A DNA stretch of 64,000 nucleotides, taken from assembly GCA_021741145.1 (NCBI GenBank), contig JAIOYK010000024.1, positions 1-64,000 on the forward strand, written 5' to 3'. This document shows, in pieces, positions 17,948 through 27,807 of the stretch. A model generated the notes under the pieces. The model ran no database searches and was not told the origin of the DNA. It saw nothing but the letters and a program-made list of their open reading frames with translations. Each line of letters starts with the position of its first letter. The first letter of the stretch is position 1. This DNA comes from Rhodospirillum sp. Its GTDB lineage: Bacteria; Pseudomonadota; Alphaproteobacteria; Rhodospirillales; Rhodospirillaceae. Made by a program: the position numbers and the translations under genes.

Positions 17948-18808
17948 ATGACAAGAGCATCCAGGCCGAAGCGGCCGATCCCCGCCGGCGCATGGTTCAC
18001 CCTGACCCTGCTGGTCCTGGGCACCCCAATCGCGGCGAGGGCGGAACCGGACATCAAGCTGGGTCCGCTGGATGGCGTGACCATCGGCGCGGCCGAAACC
18101 CCGGAAGAGCCGACTTCGGACGATTGGGATTGGACCTTGGAGGCAACCCTCGGCGCGGGTGTCGCCGCGGTCCCCCTGTACCAGGGATCGGACGAGTACA
18201 CGGCGCAACCACTGCCGCTCGTGGATGTGACTTACGGTCCCTTCTTCGCGAAGGTCGGCGAGGGGATCGGCCTCAATGTCATCGACACCCCCATGGTCAC
18301 GGCGGGGGCGAGCGTCACCTGGATGCAGGGCTACGACGAGGATGACACGCCCGCCGGAATCGACGGCCTGGACAGCGCCATGGGCGCGCGCCTCTTCGTG
18401 ACGGGGCGGTACAAAGGAGCGGTCGCCACCCTCGCCGCCACCCAGGCGGTAACCGACACCGACCGCGGCCTGCTCGTCGACGCCAAGCTGGCCTATCCGA
18501 TCCATCCGATCGAGCGGTTGACGATCATCCCAAGCCTTGGCGCCACCTGGGCGGACGAACGCTACATGGACGGCTATTTCGGCGTCAACGGGTCCGAAGC
18601 CGCGGCCTCTGGATTGGGCCGGTACGAGCCCTCGGCCGGGTTCAAGGACATCGACTTCCGTCTCGGCGCGAGCTACCGCGTCACGGACAGCATCGGCCTG
18701 ATCGGAATGGTTGGCGTGACCCAGCTGGTCGGCGAGGCCGCGGACAGCCCCCTGGTCGAGCAAAGGACCCTTCCCTTCGCGCTCGTGGGGCTGACCTATA
18801 CGTTCTGA
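17948..18808 (+). CDS. MipA/OmpV family outer membrane protein
   Basis: A 286-residue beta-barrel protein. A signal peptide spans about residues 1-34 (hydrophobic TLTLLVLGTPIAA ending ARA). The body alternates short strands, includes VPLYQGSDEY typical of MipA/OmpV proteins, and ends in an aromatic residue (LTYTF) as outer membrane barrels do. Such proteins scaffold murein hydrolases or act as inducible small-molecule channels. Expression is probably controlled by the divergent TetR regulator. Confidence 0.82.
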   Translation: MTRASRPKRPIPAGAWFTLTLLVLGTPIAARAEPDIKLGPLDGVTIGAAETPEEPTSDDWDWTLEATLGAGVAAVPLYQGSDEYTAQPLPLVDVTYGPFFAKVGEGIGLNVIDTPMVTAGASVTWMQGYDEDDTPAGIDGLDSAMGARLFVTGRYKGAVATLAATQAVTDTDRGLLVDAKLAYPIHPIERLTIIPSLGATWADERYMDGYFGVNGSEAAASGLGRYEPSAGFKDIDFRLGASYRVTDSIGLIGMVGVTQLVGEAADSPLVEQRTLPFALVGLTYTF

Positions 18809-18818
18809 AGCGGCGCGC

Positions 18819-18852
18819 GGTGAGTGGATCCAGTTTTCCGCGTCCACTCACC
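18819..18852. terminator. Hairpin after the MipA-like gene
   Basis: GGTGAGTGGA pairs exactly with TCCACTCACC across a 14-base loop, 11 bp past the stop codon. There is no following T-run, so it may be a weak or Rho-assisted end. Confidence 0.5.
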
Positions 18853-18994
18853 GCCCGCTCCTTCCCCGCTTTTCAGGACCACCAGGGATAGGGCGGCCAC
18901 CAGGGCCACCGGACGCCAGCCCAGGGTGGAAGCAGATAGCAGTCGCGGTCGACGCGACAGGTGCGCCTTTTACCGACGACATCGAAATAAACCA

Positions 18995-19021
18995 TGGAGT
19001 CCCGCGTTCTCGGGAATGACG
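18995..19021. repeat. REP-like palindromic unit
   Basis: TGGAGTCCCGCGTTCTCGGG followed by AATGACG resembles the very common proteobacterial TGGATTCCCGC...GCGGGAATGACG intergenic repeat. It lies between the convergent MipA-like and AcoR-type genes. Otherwise 18853-19096 shows nothing I can name. Confidence 0.5.
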
Positions 19022-19096
19022 GATTAAAATAACGATGTAATAAAATTCAGGGCGAAACAGGACCTATTTTGCATTTTTACTTTCATCCTTGCCGCG

Positions 19097-21013
19097 TCAC
19101 CCTCTCTCCGCCTCCGTCAGGCGGCGGTAGAGGGTCGACCGGTGGACACCCAGGCGCCGCGCGGCCTGGGAAACATTGCCGCCACAGGCGTCCAGGGCGG
19201 CGCGCATGGCCTCCCGCGTCAGAGTCTCCAGGGCGCCCTCCCCCACCCCCGATGGGGGACGGAAGACCGGCGGCGGCGCCTCGGGGGACGGCGAGCCGAC
19301 CTCCCTCCGTCCCAGGATCCCCTCGGGCAGATGGTCCGGGGTCAGGCATTGGCCCGGGTCGGCCAGGGCGGCCAGGACCTTCAGGGCCGAGGTGAGCTGT
19401 CGAAAATTTCCGGGCCAGGACTGACCGGCCAAAAGGTCGATGCTCCGGGGGTCCAGGGTGATCCCCCGGGATCCGCCGATTTCGTCCCAAAGCCGGGGGA
19501 TCACCTCCCGCCTGTCGGGCATGTTTCGAAGGGGTGGCAGGGTGACCGTGAACTGGGCGACGCGGAAGAACAGATCCTGGCGGAAGCGCCCTTCGGCCAC
19601 CAGGGTGTCCAGATCCCGGTGACTGGCGCAGGCGAGCGCGATGTCCACGGGGATGCGGCGGCTGCCGCCCAGGGGGGTCACCTCCCGCTCTTGCAGGACG
19701 CGCAACAGCCGGGCCTGGTGCTCCAGGGGCATGTCACCGATTTCATCCAGGAACAGGACGCCGCCGTCGGCGTCCCGCAACAGGCCCTTGTGGCCCTTGC
19801 GACGGGCGCCGGTGAAGGCGCCTTCCTCATAGCCGAACAGCTCGCTTTCGATCAGGCTTTCGGGTAAGGCGGCGCAGTTGACCGCCACGAAGGGTTGGGC
19901 GGCGCGGGCCGAAAGGGCATGGAGGCGGCGGGCGAAAACTTCCTTGCCCACGCCGGTCTCGCCACGGATGAAGACCGGGACGTCCGCCTCGATCAAGCGC
20001 CGCGCCCGCTCCAGGTCCGCCCGGGTGGCGGGGGTCAGATAGGGACCGGACCGGCCCTCGACCGGAAAACGGGCAGCGGGCAGGGGCCGGGCGACCGGAC
20101 GATCCAACCGGGCGTGGAAGGACCGGCCCCGGTGGTCCCGGGGACCACCGCTCCCATCCCGTTTCCAGGCGCCAAGGGGGCCATCGAACAGATCCTCCCA
20201 GCGGGAGCGGTTGAGGGCGTCCCAGGACAGGTCCAGAAGCCCCAGGGCATGGCGGTTGGCCGCGATCAGCCGGTCCCCCTCGAAGACCAGGATGCCCTCC
20301 CGATGGGTGCCCAGAAGGTCCCGGGAGCCATGGAGGCGCAGGACCTCGCAATGGGAAAATTGGCCCTCGAACAGGCGGTGCTCGATCTGGGAAACGGCCA
20401 GACCCACCAGCCCCATGGCGTGGTTGGTCCCCCCCGTCCCCTCGATCCCCGCATGCCCCGCCCCCGCGCGCCCAGACAGGTCCAGGATCCCCAGCGCGCG
20501 CCCGTCGGGGCCACGGATCGGCATGGCCGAGCAGGTGAGAAAGGCATGGGGCTCGAAATAGTGCTCCGCCCCACGGACCTCCACGGCCCGACCCTCCGCC
20601 AGGGCCGTGCCGATGGCGTTGGTCCCCAGGTGCGCCTCGTTCCAGGATACACCCGGACGCAGGGAGACCCGGGCGGCCTTGCGCTGGAAGTGCTCCGCCC
20701 CGCTGGCCTCCAGGATCAAGCCATCGGCGTCGGAGAGCAGGACCACCCCACCGGAGCGCGCCGCCTCGCCGCGCAACAGGTCCATCTCCGCCCGGCTGAC
20801 CCGACGCAGACGGGCATGGCGCTCCGCCTCCCGGGCCATTTCCCGCTCCGTCAGCGCCGCCACCCGGGGGACCGCGGTCAGGTCCAAGCCCATGTCGGCG
20901 CAGCGCCGCCAGGACCGCGCGATGGGCGTGCCCTCCAGGTCCGGCGGCAGGGCGCCCCGGTCCAAAAACAGGCGGCGGGCGCTGTCCAGAGGGGGCGAAA
21001 CCGAGACGTTCAT
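19097..21013 (-). CDS. AcoR-type sigma-54-dependent transcriptional activator
   Basis: Enhancer-binding protein of about 638 residues. An N-terminal GAF-like sensor ([18 protein letters not shown] and AHLGTN region) precedes the AAA+ domain with Walker A GETGVGKE, the sigma-54 contact loop GAFTGA and Walker [13 protein letters not shown] Fis-type helix-turn-helix ends the protein ([22 protein letters not shown]). No receiver domain is present, so small-molecule sensing through GAF is likely, as in AcoR. The ATG at 21013 (MNVSVSPP) has a GGAAGGA site. It is divergent from the aldehyde/alcohol dehydrogenase operon carrying a -24/-12 promoter, its probable target. Confidence 0.92.
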   Translation of the reverse strand: MNVSVSPPLDSARRLFLDRGALPPDLEGTPIARSWRRCADMGLDLTAVPRVAALTEREMAREAERHARLRRVSRAEMDLLRGEAARSGGVVLLSDADGLILEASGAEHFQRKAARVSLRPGVSWNEAHLGTNAIGTALAEGRAVEVRGAEHYFEPHAFLTCSAMPIRGPDGRALGILDLSGRAGAGHAGIEGTGGTNHAMGLVGLAVSQIEHRLFEGQFSHCEVLRLHGSRDLLGTHREGILVFEGDRLIAANRHALGLLDLSWDALNRSRWEDLFDGPLGAWKRDGSGGPRDHRGRSFHARLDRPVARPLPAARFPVEGRSGPYLTPATRADLERARRLIEADVPVFIRGETGVGKEVFARRLHALSARAAQPFVAVNCAALPESLIESELFGYEEGAFTGARRKGHKGLLRDADGGVLFLDEIGDMPLEHQARLLRVLQEREVTPLGGSRRIPVDIALACASHRDLDTLVAEGRFRQDLFFRVAQFTVTLPPLRNMPDRREVIPRLWDEIGGSRGITLDPRSIDLLAGQSWPGNFRQLTSALKVLAALADPGQCLTPDHLPEGILGRREVGSPSPEAPPPVFRPPSGVGEGALETLTREAMRAALDACGGNVSQAARRLGVHRSTLYRRLTEAERG

Positions 21014-21053
21014 GGGCGAAATCCTTCCCAACTTTTCTTGGGGATAGCGCCGA

Positions 21054-21106
21054 CCTGTCGCGTTCCGCGACGGGTGTCGCGTGCTCCCTGTCGTTCTTGG
21101 CGACAG
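21054..21106. promoter_or_regulatory. Paired inverted repeats, likely enhancer (UAS) for the AcoR-type activator
   Basis: Two similar dyads occur: CCTGTCGCGTTCCGCGACGG (from 21054) and CTGTCGTTCTTGGCGACAG (21088-21106). Both have TGTCG/CGACA-like half-sites, centred about 33 bp apart, or three helical turns. They lie 150-210 bp upstream of the sigma-54 promoter, the usual place for enhancer sites. Confidence 0.6.
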
Positions 21107-21260
21107 TCTGCCACGCGGGCGAAAACCAAGTCCAGGCACGGCCCCTTATCAATAAGTCTAAGAGACGCCGCCGTGCTTCTCCTGCTCTCCGTCCTTTTCA
21201 AGGACTTAGCCCTGGGGCGATGGGGTGGACGGCGGTGGACGGAGCGACCCCCGCCAAGGC

Positions 21261-21275
21261 TGGCACGGGCCTTGC
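21261..21275 (+). promoter_or_regulatory. Sigma-54 (-24/-12) promoter
   Basis: TGGCAC, five bases GGGCC, then TTGC exactly matches the RpoN consensus, 48 bp before the aldehyde dehydrogenase start. The divergent gene encodes a sigma-54 activator, which strongly supports function. Confidence 0.85.
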
Positions 21276-21322
21276 CATTTGGGGAGTGGTTTCAACAAGA
21301 AAGTCCCAAGGGAGGACCCACC

Positions 21323-22843
21323 ATGAACAAGCCCGTCGACCTGTCGACCCTGCAATCCCCGCCCTTCGCCACCCAATACGGCAACTTCATCAATGGCGAG
21401 TGGATCGCCCCCGCGGATGGTCAATACTTCGACAACACCTCTCCGATCACGGGCAAGGTGATCTGCTCCATTCCCCGCTCCAAGGCCGCCGACATCGAGC
21501 TCGCGCTCGACGCCGCCCACGCCGCCAAGGACGCCTGGGGCCATACCTCCCCGGCCGAGCGCGCCAATATCCTGAACGCCATCGCCCAGCGCATGGAAGA
21601 CAACATCGAGCTGCTCGCCCGGGCCGAGACCTGGGACAACGGCAAGCCGATCCGCGAGACCATGGCCGCCGACATGCCGCTGGCCATCGACCATTTCCGC
21701 TATTTCGCGGGCTGTATCCGCGCCCAGGAAGGCACCCTGTCGCAGATCGACCAGGACACCGTGGCCTACCACTTCCACGAACCCCTGGGCGTCGTCGGCC
21801 AGATCATTCCCTGGAACTTCCCGATCCTGATGGCCGTGTGGAAGCTGGCTCCGGCGCTGGCCGCCGGAAATTGCGTGGTCCTGAAGCCCGCGGAACAGAC
21901 CCCCGCTTCCATCCTGGTGCTGGCCGACCTGGTCGGCGACCTGCTGCCCAAGGGCGTGCTGAACATCGTCAATGGGTTTGGGTTGGAAGCGGGCAAGCCC
22001 CTGGCCTCAAGCCCCCGCATCGCCAAGATCGCCTTCACCGGCGAGACCACCACCGGCCGCTTGATCATGCAGTACGCCAGCCAGAACCTGATCCCGGTGA
22101 CCCTGGAGCTGGGCGGCAAATCCCCGAACATCTTCTTCGCCGACGTGATGGCCGAAGACGACGACTTCCTCGACAAGGCGATCGAGGGGTTCGTGATGTT
22201 CGCCCTGAACCAGGGCGAGGTCTGCACCTGCCCCTCCCGCGCCCTGATCCACGAGTCCATCTACGACAAGTTCATGGAAAAGGCCCTGGCCCGTGTCGCC
22301 GCCATCGTCCAGGGGAACCCGCTGGATCCGAGAACCATGATCGGTGCCCAGGCCTCCAGCGAGCAGATGGAGAAGATCCTCTCCTACATCGACATCGGCA
22401 AACAGGAAGGCGCCGAGTTGCTGATCGGTGGCGAGCGGAACGTCCAGGGCGGTGACCTGGCCGGTGGCTTCTACGTGAAGCCCACGGTGTTCCATGGCAA
22501 CAACACGATGCGCATCTTCCAGGAAGAGATCTTCGGCCCCGTGGTTTCCGTCGCCACCTTCAAGGACAACGACGAGGCCCTGCATATCGCCAACGACACC
22601 CTCTATGGGCTGGGCGCGGGTGTGTGGAGCCGCAGCGCCGACACCTGCTACCGCTTCGGTCGGGCCATCCACGCCGGTCGCGTGTGGACCAACTGCTACC
22701 ACGCCTATCCGGCCCACGCGGCCTTCGGTGGCTACAAGCAGTCCGGCATCGGGCGCGAAACCCACTCCATGATGCTGGACCACTACCAGCAGACCAAGAA
22801 CCTGCTGGTTTCCTACTCTGGGAAAGCCTTGGGCTTCTTTTAA
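21323..22843 (+). CDS. NAD-dependent aldehyde dehydrogenase (AldB/ExaC type)
   Basis: Oxidises an aldehyde such as acetaldehyde to the acid with NAD. The cofactor loop [13 protein letters not shown] and FTGETTTGR, the general base in LELGGKSPN and the nucleophile region [11 protein letters not shown] are all intact. At 506 residues it fits the AldB/ExaC class often paired with DUF779. The 982-residue ORF is misleading: its first 476 codons are antisense to the activator gene. The real ATG at 21323 has GGGAGGA upstream. It is the first gene after the sigma-54 promoter. Confidence 0.93.
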   Translation: MNKPVDLSTLQSPPFATQYGNFINGEWIAPADGQYFDNTSPITGKVICSIPRSKAADIELALDAAHAAKDAWGHTSPAERANILNAIAQRMEDNIELLARAETWDNGKPIRETMAADMPLAIDHFRYFAGCIRAQEGTLSQIDQDTVAYHFHEPLGVVGQIIPWNFPILMAVWKLAPALAAGNCVVLKPAEQTPASILVLADLVGDLLPKGVLNIVNGFGLEAGKPLASSPRIAKIAFTGETTTGRLIMQYASQNLIPVTLELGGKSPNIFFADVMAEDDDFLDKAIEGFVMFALNQGEVCTCPSRALIHESIYDKFMEKALARVAAIVQGNPLDPRTMIGAQASSEQMEKILSYIDIGKQEGAELLIGGERNVQGGDLAGGFYVKPTVFHGNNTMRIFQEEIFGPVVSVATFKDNDEALHIANDTLYGLGAGVWSRSADTCYRFGRAIHAGRVWTNCYHAYPAHAAFGGYKQSGIGRETHSMMLDHYQQTKNLLVSYSGKALGFF

Positions 22844-22857
22844 GTCCGTCAGACTGG

Positions 22858-22884
22858 AAGGGGACCCTAGTGGTCCCCTTTCTT
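22858..22884 (+). terminator. Intrinsic terminator or attenuator between the two dehydrogenase genes
   Basis: AAGGGGACC and GGTCCCCTT form a perfect 9-bp stem with loop CTAGT, followed by TCTT. It may partially end transcription before the alcohol dehydrogenase gene. Confidence 0.75.
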
Positions 22885-22973
22885 CATACTCAGTCCATGA
22901 AAACTAGGTCAAGAAAACCAGGCCAAAGCGCGCTGGGCCAAGCACGCTGGCCAAGAAAACCAGGTATGGAACC

Positions 22974-24125
22974 ATGACACAGACTGCGTTTTACATTCCC
23001 TCCGTTAATCTGATGGGGCCGGGAAGCCTTCGGAACGCCATCAATCACATCGGCGGCCAGGGGTTCACCCATGCCCTGATCGTCACCGATCCAGGTGTCG
23101 TCCGAAGCGGCATTGTCGAGAAGGTCACCGGCCTGATGACCGAGATCGGCCTCGCCTCCACGGTTTTCGACGGCACCCATCCCAATCCGACGACGGGCAA
23201 TGTCGACACCGGCTTGGCGCTTCTGCAGTCCAAGGGATGCGACCTTGTCGTCTCCGTCGGCGGTGGGTCGTCCCATGACTGCGCCAAGGGAATCGCCCTC
23301 TGCGCCACCAACGGCGGCTCCATTGCCGATTACGAAGGCGTGGACCGGTCTCCCCACCCCCAACTGCAGATGATGGCGATCAACACCACCGCTGGAACGG
23401 CCAGCGAGATGACGCGCTTCTGCATCATCACCGACGAGAGCCGTCATGTGAAAATGGCCGTGGTGGATTGGCACGTCACCCCCATCCTGTCGGTCAACGA
23501 CCCAGAGCTGATGTTGGGCAAGCCCCCGGCCCTGACCGCGGCCACCGGCATGGATGCCCTGACCCACGCCGTCGAGGCCTATGTCTCCACGGCCGCGACG
23601 CCGATCACCGACGCCTGCGCCCTGAAGGCGATCAGCCTCGTCGCCACCCATCTGCGCCAGGCCGTCGTCCACGGCGACGATCTCGCGGCACGTGACGCGA
23701 TGGCTTATGCCCAGTTCCTCGCGGGCATGGCCTTCAACAACGCCTCCCTGGGGTATGTGCACGCCATGGCCCATCAGCTTGGCGGCTTCTACGACCTGCC
23801 GCACGGCGTGTGCAATGCCGTTCTGTTGCCCCATGTCGAGGCCTACAACTCCCCGAGCAGCGCCGCCCGGCTCAAGGACGTGGCCGCGGCCATGGGCAAG
23901 AACGTTTCCGGCCTTTCCGATGACGAGGGCGCCCAGGCCGCCATCGCCGCGATCCGGACCCTGTCGTCGGATATTGGCATCCCCGCCGGATTGACGGAAC
24001 TGGGTCTCAAGGACAGCGACATCCCGACCCTGGCGGCCAACGCGATGAAGGACGCCTGCGGCCTGACCAACCCGCGCCGCGCCAGTCAGACAGATATCGA
24101 GGCGATCTTCCGGTCTGCGGCCTAA
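22974..24125 (+). CDS. Iron-containing (type III) alcohol dehydrogenase
   Basis: Interconverts a primary alcohol or diol with its aldehyde using NAD(P). The [14 protein letters not shown] nucleotide motif and the metal-binding region with [11 protein letters not shown] and [19 protein letters not shown] match the family. Its 383 residues equal Zymomonas ADH II and FucO-like enzymes. Neighbouring aldehyde dehydrogenase and DUF779 suggest growth on a short alcohol: alcohol to aldehyde here, then to acid. An internal terminator-like hairpin precedes it. Confidence 0.92.
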   Translation: MTQTAFYIPSVNLMGPGSLRNAINHIGGQGFTHALIVTDPGVVRSGIVEKVTGLMTEIGLASTVFDGTHPNPTTGNVDTGLALLQSKGCDLVVSVGGGSSHDCAKGIALCATNGGSIADYEGVDRSPHPQLQMMAINTTAGTASEMTRFCIITDESRHVKMAVVDWHVTPILSVNDPELMLGKPPALTAATGMDALTHAVEAYVSTAATPITDACALKAISLVATHLRQAVVHGDDLAARDAMAYAQFLAGMAFNNASLGYVHAMAHQLGGFYDLPHGVCNAVLLPHVEAYNSPSSAARLKDVAAAMGKNVSGLSDDEGAQAAIAAIRTLSSDIGIPAGLTELGLKDSDIPTLAANAMKDACGLTNPRRASQTDIEAIFRSAA

Positions 24126-24127
24126 AA

Positions 24128-24261
24128 GGCTCCATGCGACTCACTGGACAGGTCCATGGAGCCGCATACTCCTCCCGTCGCGGGCTCCGGCCCATTGGCC
24201 CGCTTCGGTGCGAGAGCGGCCCATCCTTCCTCCCAGGACCCTCCGGAGGTGGATGGGCCGC
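24128..24261. other. Two intergenic hairpins between the alcohol dehydrogenase and DUF779 genes
   Basis: GGCTCCATG (24128) pairs with CATGGAGCC (ends 24163). Further on GCGGCCCATCC (24216) pairs with GGATGGGCCGC (ends 24261). Both are perfect stems. They may separate expression of the downstream gene from the dehydrogenases. Confidence 0.6.
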
Positions 24262-24296
24262 CTCTTTTCCCCCATGAACCGTCGCGAGGTTCCGCC

Positions 24297-24677
24297 ATGA
24301 CCAACTCGCCGCCCCTCCGCGTCACGGCGACTCCCGCCACTCTCGACCTGATAAAGACTCTCGTGATTGAATATGGTCCGGTCCTGTTTCACCAGTCCGG
24401 CGGCTGCTGCGATGGCTCCTCGCCCATGTGTTACGCCCGGGGTGACCTGATCATCGGCGACCAGGACGTCTTCCTGGGAGAGATCGGCGGCCAACCCGTC
24501 TACATCGGTCGGGCTCAGTTCGAATATTGGCGCCACACCCAATTGATCATTGACTTGGTCGAGGGTCGGGGCGGCATGTTCTCGCTGGAGAACAGCCGCG
24601 GCGTCCGCTTCCTCACCCGCTCCCGGGTCTTCACCGACGCCGAGACCGAGGCTCTGGATGCCCTGGGCGCCCCCTGA
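24297..24677 (+). CDS. DUF779 family protein
   Basis: A 126-residue protein with the family's HQSGGCCDGSSPMCY segment; the two adjacent cysteines and a third downstream suggest metal or redox function. DUF779 genes commonly travel with AldB-type aldehyde dehydrogenases, as here, but the biochemical role is unknown. The ATG at 24297 is favoured because the upstream ORF extension reads through the intergenic hairpins. Confidence 0.8.
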   Translation: MTNSPPLRVTATPATLDLIKTLVIEYGPVLFHQSGGCCDGSSPMCYARGDLIIGDQDVFLGEIGGQPVYIGRAQFEYWRHTQLIIDLVEGRGGMFSLENSRGVRFLTRSRVFTDAETEALDALGAP

Positions 24678-24695
24678 GGGTCCTTTCCTTCGGCC

Positions 24696-27600
24696 CTAGT
24701 CCCCGTCGTCAACCATCCGAGGCGGCAGTTTGAAAATCCGGCGGACAAGCACATGCAGCGCCGGAACCATGAACACGCCCAGGAAGGTCGAGGCGATCAT
24801 CCCCCCCATCACGCCGATGCCGATGGAGTTCCGGGCACCCGCGCCCGCGCCCGTGGCCACCGCCAGCGGCATGACCCCCAGGATGAAGGTCATGGCGGTC
24901 ATCATGATGGGCCGGAGGCGCTGTCGAGCCGCGGTGGTCGCGGCCTCGACGATGTCCATGCCCTCGGCGTGCAGAGTCTCGGCGAATTCCACGATCAGGA
25001 TGGCGTTCCGCGCGGCCAAGCCAATGATCGTCAGAATGCCGACCTTGAAGTAGACATCGTTGGACTGACCAAAGGCCCAGGCCGCCACCAAGGCACCCAA
25101 GATCCCCACGGGCACCACCAGCATGACCGCGAGCGGGATGGACCAGCTTTCGTAAAGGGCCGCCAGGGCGAGGAAGACGATCACCGCGGACAGGGCGTAG
25201 AGCATGGGCGCCTGATCACCCGATTGCCGCTCCTGATAGCTGAGCCCCGTCCAGGAGGCGCCATACCCTCCGGGAAGGGAGGCGGTCAGCGCCTCCATGG
25301 CCTCCATGGCCGCGCCGGAACTGACGTTCGGACCGGCGGATCCCTCGATCTTGATGGCGTTGGTCGCGTCGAACCCGGTCAGGCGGGGCGGGACGGACCC
25401 CCATTCCGTGGTAATCAGGGCGCTGAGGGGCACCATCTCGCCCGTTTCATTGCGGATATACCAAGTCTCGACGTCCTCCGGCCGCATACGATAGGCCGCG
25501 GCGCCTTGCACGATCACGGGGCGCAGGTCCCCAGCCAGAACGAAGTCATTGACGTCGCTTCCGGCGAAAATCACCGACAAGGTGGTGTTCAAATCACTGA
25601 GGGAGACACCGAGACTTTGCGCCTTCTGCTGGTCGATGAGGATCCGCATGGCGCTTTCCTCTTCGGCGCCGCTGGTTCGCACCCCCATCAGTTGAGCGTC
25701 CCCTTGGGCCAGGGCAACCAGCTTTTCCGCCGCGGCGGCCAAGGCATCCCGACCATTCCCCGCCAGATCGACCAGATACATGGTGAAACCGCCCGAGGTT
25801 CCCATGCCCATGATCGCGGGCGGTTGCATGACCACGACCTGGGCATTGCGGATCGATCGGACCGCGGCATTGGCCCGTGCGGCCACCGCGCCCGCGGCGA
25901 GGGACGGATCCGTTCTCTCCTCGAAGGGACGGAGCTTCAGGAAGATCAGGGCTTCGTTTTGGCCGCTCCCATTGAAACCGAAGCCCAGGGCGGAGAAGGT
26001 GGTCGCCACCGCCTCGTCCTTGAGCAACAGTTTCTCCACCTGGGTGACCACATCCTGTGTCTGAACGAGGGTCGCGCTGTTATCCAAGGATACCATGGTC
26101 ATCAACATGCCCTGGTCCTCCGTCGGCAGGAAGGAAGAGGTCATCCGCTGCGACACAAACCAGGCCCCGGCCAGGACGACCCCCAGGACGACGATCATCA
26201 AGACGGGCCGCTTCAAGGAGCGGCGCACCGCGGCCGTATACCAGTCGGTCGCCCAGTCGAAGCCATGGTTGAACCAACGCAGGGGCGGGATCCGGGTCTC
26301 GCCGACCTTGGGTTTGAGCAGGGAGGCGCACATGGCCGGGGACAGGATAATCGCCACCGCCAGGGATAGGAGCATGGCGGCGATCATGGTGACGGAGAAC
26401 TGTCGGTATATGACGCCCGTGGACCCACCGAAGAAGGCCATGGGCAGAAATACCGCGCAAAGCACCACGGCGATCCCCACCAGGGCGCTGGTGATCTGGC
26501 CCATGCTCCGCCGGGTGGCGGTGCGTGCCGACAGGCCCTGTTCCTCCATCAGGCGCTCGACGTTCTCGACCACGACGATGGCGTCATCCACCAACAATCC
26601 GATGGCCAGAACCATGGCGAACATGGTCAGGGTATTGATGGTGTACCCGAAGAGGGACAAAACGGTGAAGGTCCCCAAAAGCACCACCGGGACGGCGATC
26701 AGGGGGACCAGGGTTGCCCGCCAGGACTGAAGGAAGACCAACAGGACCAGAATGACCAGCACCACGGCCTCGACCAAGGTCCGATACACTTGGTCAATGG
26801 ACAATTGCACGAAGGGCGATGTGTCATAGGCATAGGCAAGATCCACCCCCGCGGGCAGGGCCGCCTTCAGGCGATCCACCGTCTTCTTCACCGCGGCCGC
26901 GGTGTCCAAGGCGTTGGCCCCGGTGGCCAGGGAGACAGCGAACCCGGCCGACGGCTTGCCATTGAACCGGGAGCCGGAGCTGTAATCCTCCTGACCGATC
27001 TCGATCCGCGCCACGTCTCCCAGGAACACCGCGCCCCCGCCTTCCTCGGTCTTCAGCAAAATCCGCTCGAATTCGGCCGCCTCGGTCAACTGGCTTTGGG
27101 CGGTAATGGTCGCGGTGATCTGTTGCCCATCGACCGTCGGCTGGTCCCCCAGGGAACCCACGGAAACCGTGGTGTTCTGGACCTCGACGGCGGAAACCAC
27201 GTCGCTTGGGGTGAGCTGGTAGCGGACCAGGGCCAGGGGATCGAGCCAGATCCGCATGGCGTAACCGGATCCGAAGATGTTCAGGGAACCTACTCCCTCG
27301 GTTCGCAGGATCGGATCCTTGACCATCCCATCCAGGATATAGCCCAGCTTGGCGGAATCGTAGTCACTGGTGCTGGACTCCAAGGCCCCCACCATGAGGA
27401 TGGAGGAGGTCGACCGCGTGACGCTGACACCGCTGGTCTGGACGGTGTCCGGCAATTGGGCCTCCACCTGGTTCACCCGGGTCTGGACGTCGTTCTGGGC
27501 GTCAATGGCGCCGATGCTTTCGTCAAAGACCAGGGAAATGCTGGAAGACCCCCTGGTGGAGCTGGACTCCATGTAGAGCAGACCATCCAGCCCCGTCAAA

Positions 27601-27803
27601 CCGTCCTCGATGACCGAGGTCACGCTGTTCCGCACCGCGTCCGCCGTGGCCCCCGAATAGGTCGCCGAGATGCTGATGGTCGTCGGCGCGATGTCGGGAT
27701 ATTGGGCCACGGGTAGAGTCGTCAGGGCCCAGCCGCCGGACAGCATGGTGACAAGGGCGATCACCCAGGCAAAAATAGGGCGCTTGATGAAAAACAAGGG
27801 CAT
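24696..27803 (-). CDS. RND efflux pump inner membrane transporter (AcrB/HAE1 family)
   Basis: Proton-driven trimeric drug exporter of 1035 residues. It starts MPLFFIKRPIFAWVIALV, typical for AcrB-type TM1, and carries the proton-relay aspartates in LLVDDAIVVVENV. Two large periplasmic loops and twelve helices are implied by length and hydrophobic pattern. It follows its adaptor by 4 bp on the same strand. No TolC-type outer channel gene is adjacent. The upstream MarR gene with a palindromic operator probably controls it. Confidence 0.95.
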   Translation of the reverse strand: MPLFFIKRPIFAWVIALVTMLSGGWALTTLPVAQYPDIAPTTISISATYSGATADAVRNSVTSVIEDGLTGLDGLLYMESSSTRGSSSISLVFDESIGAIDAQNDVQTRVNQVEAQLPDTVQTSGVSVTRSTSSILMVGALESSTSDYDSAKLGYILDGMVKDPILRTEGVGSLNIFGSGYAMRIWLDPLALVRYQLTPSDVVSAVEVQNTTVSVGSLGDQPTVDGQQITATITAQSQLTEAAEFERILLKTEEGGGAVFLGDVARIEIGQEDYSSGSRFNGKPSAGFAVSLATGANALDTAAAVKKTVDRLKAALPAGVDLAYAYDTSPFVQLSIDQVYRTLVEAVVLVILVLLVFLQSWRATLVPLIAVPVVLLGTFTVLSLFGYTINTLTMFAMVLAIGLLVDDAIVVVENVERLMEEQGLSARTATRRSMGQITSALVGIAVVLCAVFLPMAFFGGSTGVIYRQFSVTMIAAMLLSLAVAIILSPAMCASLLKPKVGETRIPPLRWFNHGFDWATDWYTAAVRRSLKRPVLMIVVLGVVLAGAWFVSQRMTSSFLPTEDQGMLMTMVSLDNSATLVQTQDVVTQVEKLLLKDEAVATTFSALGFGFNGSGQNEALIFLKLRPFEERTDPSLAAGAVAARANAAVRSIRNAQVVVMQPPAIMGMGTSGGFTMYLVDLAGNGRDALAAAAEKLVALAQGDAQLMGVRTSGAEEESAMRILIDQQKAQSLGVSLSDLNTTLSVIFAGSDVNDFVLAGDLRPVIVQGAAAYRMRPEDVETWYIRNETGEMVPLSALITTEWGSVPPRLTGFDATNAIKIEGSAGPNVSSGAAMEAMEALTASLPGGYGASWTGLSYQERQSGDQAPMLYALSAVIVFLALAALYESWSIPLAVMLVVPVGILGALVAAWAFGQSNDVYFKVGILTIIGLAARNAILIVEFAETLHAEGMDIVEAATTAARQRLRPIMMTAMTFILGVMPLAVATGAGAGARNSIGIGVMGGMIASTFLGVFMVPALHVLVRRIFKLPPRMVDDGD

Positions 27804-27807
27804 GGAC

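Noticed and set aside
19895-21322. N-terminal 476 codons of the 982-residue plus-strand ORF
   Set aside because: Antisense to the sigma-54 activator; only the part from 21323 is aldehyde dehydrogenase.
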